This document shows, one piece after another, positions 62,651 through 64,000 of a DNA stretch of 64,000 bases; the first letter of the stretch is position 1; every line of letters begins with the position of its first letter. Under the pieces are notes generated by a model. That model saw only the letters and a program-made list of their open reading frames with translations. It ran no database searches and was not told the DNA's origin. The DNA lies in contig RQTK01000020.1 in NCBI GenBank assembly GCA_003991915.1, forward strand, positions 493,250 to 557,249, in the 5' to 3' direction. The translations under genes were made by a program, and so were the position numbers. This DNA is from Elysia chlorotica (lineage: Eukaryota; Mollusca; Gastropoda; Plakobranchidae).

Positions 62651-64000
62651 CTCTTAGTTTAACGTCTTCGCGGTTCCGTGAAAAGATCATTATAAAAAAA
62701 AGAATGGTAAAGAAAACAGAGGGAAGAGGGGAGGGGGGTTCATTGGTTGGTTGCACGTTATTATTGAATAAGCTATCAGCTTTCCCTTCCCTCTGTTCCC
62801 TCATCGCCCACACTCACCGACTGAAAGGAAAAAGTCAACAATGCTTAGAGATTTTGTTACCAACTTTATGAAAACTCCTCCTGTTGTTTTCGTTGTTCTA
62901 ATCTTTATTGTAAAATGTTTCAATGGCACCATGACCCAAAAAATATCAACAGATGTTTCTAAATTAAAATGTTTAAAACTGTTATGTATAGTATCAATTA
63001 TGCACAATATTATTGTATGCTCAGGTACTATTACAAAATCATATTGACGGCCGTGAAAGCTGTTAGGTCTTGAATGTCCCTACGTGAGGTTTTAGAGATA
63101 TGCGTTTTGCATTCACATACCTAAAGCGATTAAATCTTGGAGAAAAATAACAACTCTTTTTAGCCCGGATTTTTTAGTGTTATTCAAAACTTAAAATATT
63201 CTAACGTGGAGACTACGGTTTCGCTCTTGGTAACGCTGAAAAAAAAAGTATTTTTTCACGTTGTTTCCTTTTCGGTTTCCAATCTATTAGTTTTGGGTGG
63301 GTATAGATCTTAACTGAGATAAGAACAAACGAGCTCTGATATCTTTTTACCCCCCCCCCCCCCAAACTACCTCTCCATCTCTCCAACCACACACGTATAC
63401 ACACACACACAATATCCCTTACCGAAAGTGAAGGCAAGTTATTCTCATTACATTTCCAAACCTTTCGCGATGACTTTGCACAGACTTCAATCTGGACAGA
63501 CTCGAGTGTCTGTAACGGACTTAATCTAATCTTCCGGTTCAATAACCTAAACATCTTCTCGCTGCCCGGAAAAAGTCCCAGAGATGCTGGGCAGATGTTC
63601 GGAAGATGCCCTTTGGCTTCGAAATACCGTCTCCAGACAGGACAAGCAGTTTGAGAGATGGATCAATGCCGTTCTATTAATGTTTGCTTCATAATTCATT
63701 GATCCGAAGGGTACCATCCCCCCGCCCTCCGCGCACTTCTTAATAGATAGTATATCTCCTTTCCTTTTTTTACGACGTAAACTAATATGACCAAGAGAAT
63801 ATGAAGCAACCAGCTTTTTTGAAGGTCACAGGAAGCGCTCGTTAGGAAACAATCTACCTTTAGAAAAAAATAGATAACAAGCATAGTGTGACACTAAATT
63901 GAATTTTAACTTTAAAGAAAACTCCTTGATGACAAAGGTTGCACAATTTCATAAAACGTTGAGATAGAAATAAAATGTATCCTCCTCCACCCCCTAAATA
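62650..64000. other. No recognised gene
   Basis: Short open frames only. A C14-16 homopolymer lies at 63348-63363, followed by (CA)n. Confidence 0.5.

Overview
This is a eukaryotic, AT-rich window, almost certainly from an invertebrate and most likely a mollusc. Three things support this: long, mostly intergenic or intronic DNA packed with pure microsatellites; many copies of a tRNA-derived SINE of the type common in mollusc genomes; and degenerate non-LTR retrotransposons whose protein remnants look like those of aquatic invertebrates. The species call is an inference. There are no bacterial-style operons, and most open reading frames are translations of simple repeats such as (CT)n, (GA)n, (CAA)n, (TAA)n, (CAGA)n and (GATA)n.

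Only one host protein-coding segment is convincing. It is the first coding exon (32901-33347, + strand) of a rhodopsin-like (class A) neuropeptide-type G-protein-coupled receptor. It encodes a glycosylated N-terminus, TM1, TM2 and the start of TM3, and ends in a strong phase-0 splice donor. No further receptor exon was recognised in the remaining 30 kb, so the rest of the gene probably lies beyond the window behind a very long intron. Directly after the donor is the oddest structure in the window: the exon-end/donor segment is repeated about four more times (33457-34030) at intervals of 126-153 bp, each copy progressively decayed.

Retrotransposon remnants: a reverse-transcriptase LINE relic on the minus strand (about 22420-23740), a LINE 3' end on the minus strand (about 17830-18115), and a LINE on the plus strand whose endonuclease part is joined to its C-terminal part with the polymerase core deleted (60862-61727). 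About fifteen SINE copies or fragments lie in both orientations (10475, 14278, 15668, 19307, 20725, 24095, 25858, 27133, 27506, 31751, 38128, 42290, 44810, 45261, 54850, 61825). One is split by a nested palindromic element, one carries a duplicated tail, and one sits between probable 15-bp target-site duplications.

DNA-type or hairpin elements: a near-perfect foldback with arms of about 145 bp (5350-5704); a two-copy MITE family with about 50-bp terminal inverted repeats (18744-18927 and 21052-21216); a palindromic family with four copies (26003, 49790, 56085, 58962); and isolated hairpins at 863-1006, 17332-17437 and 59004-59079. Tandem duplications occur at 1802-2053 (identical copies), 5815-7070 (diverged), 37591-38007 and around 27042-27335. 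Three unsequenced gaps (8405-9093, 21799-22093, 38847-39087) all begin and end in microsatellites. The remaining stretches hold nothing recognisable.
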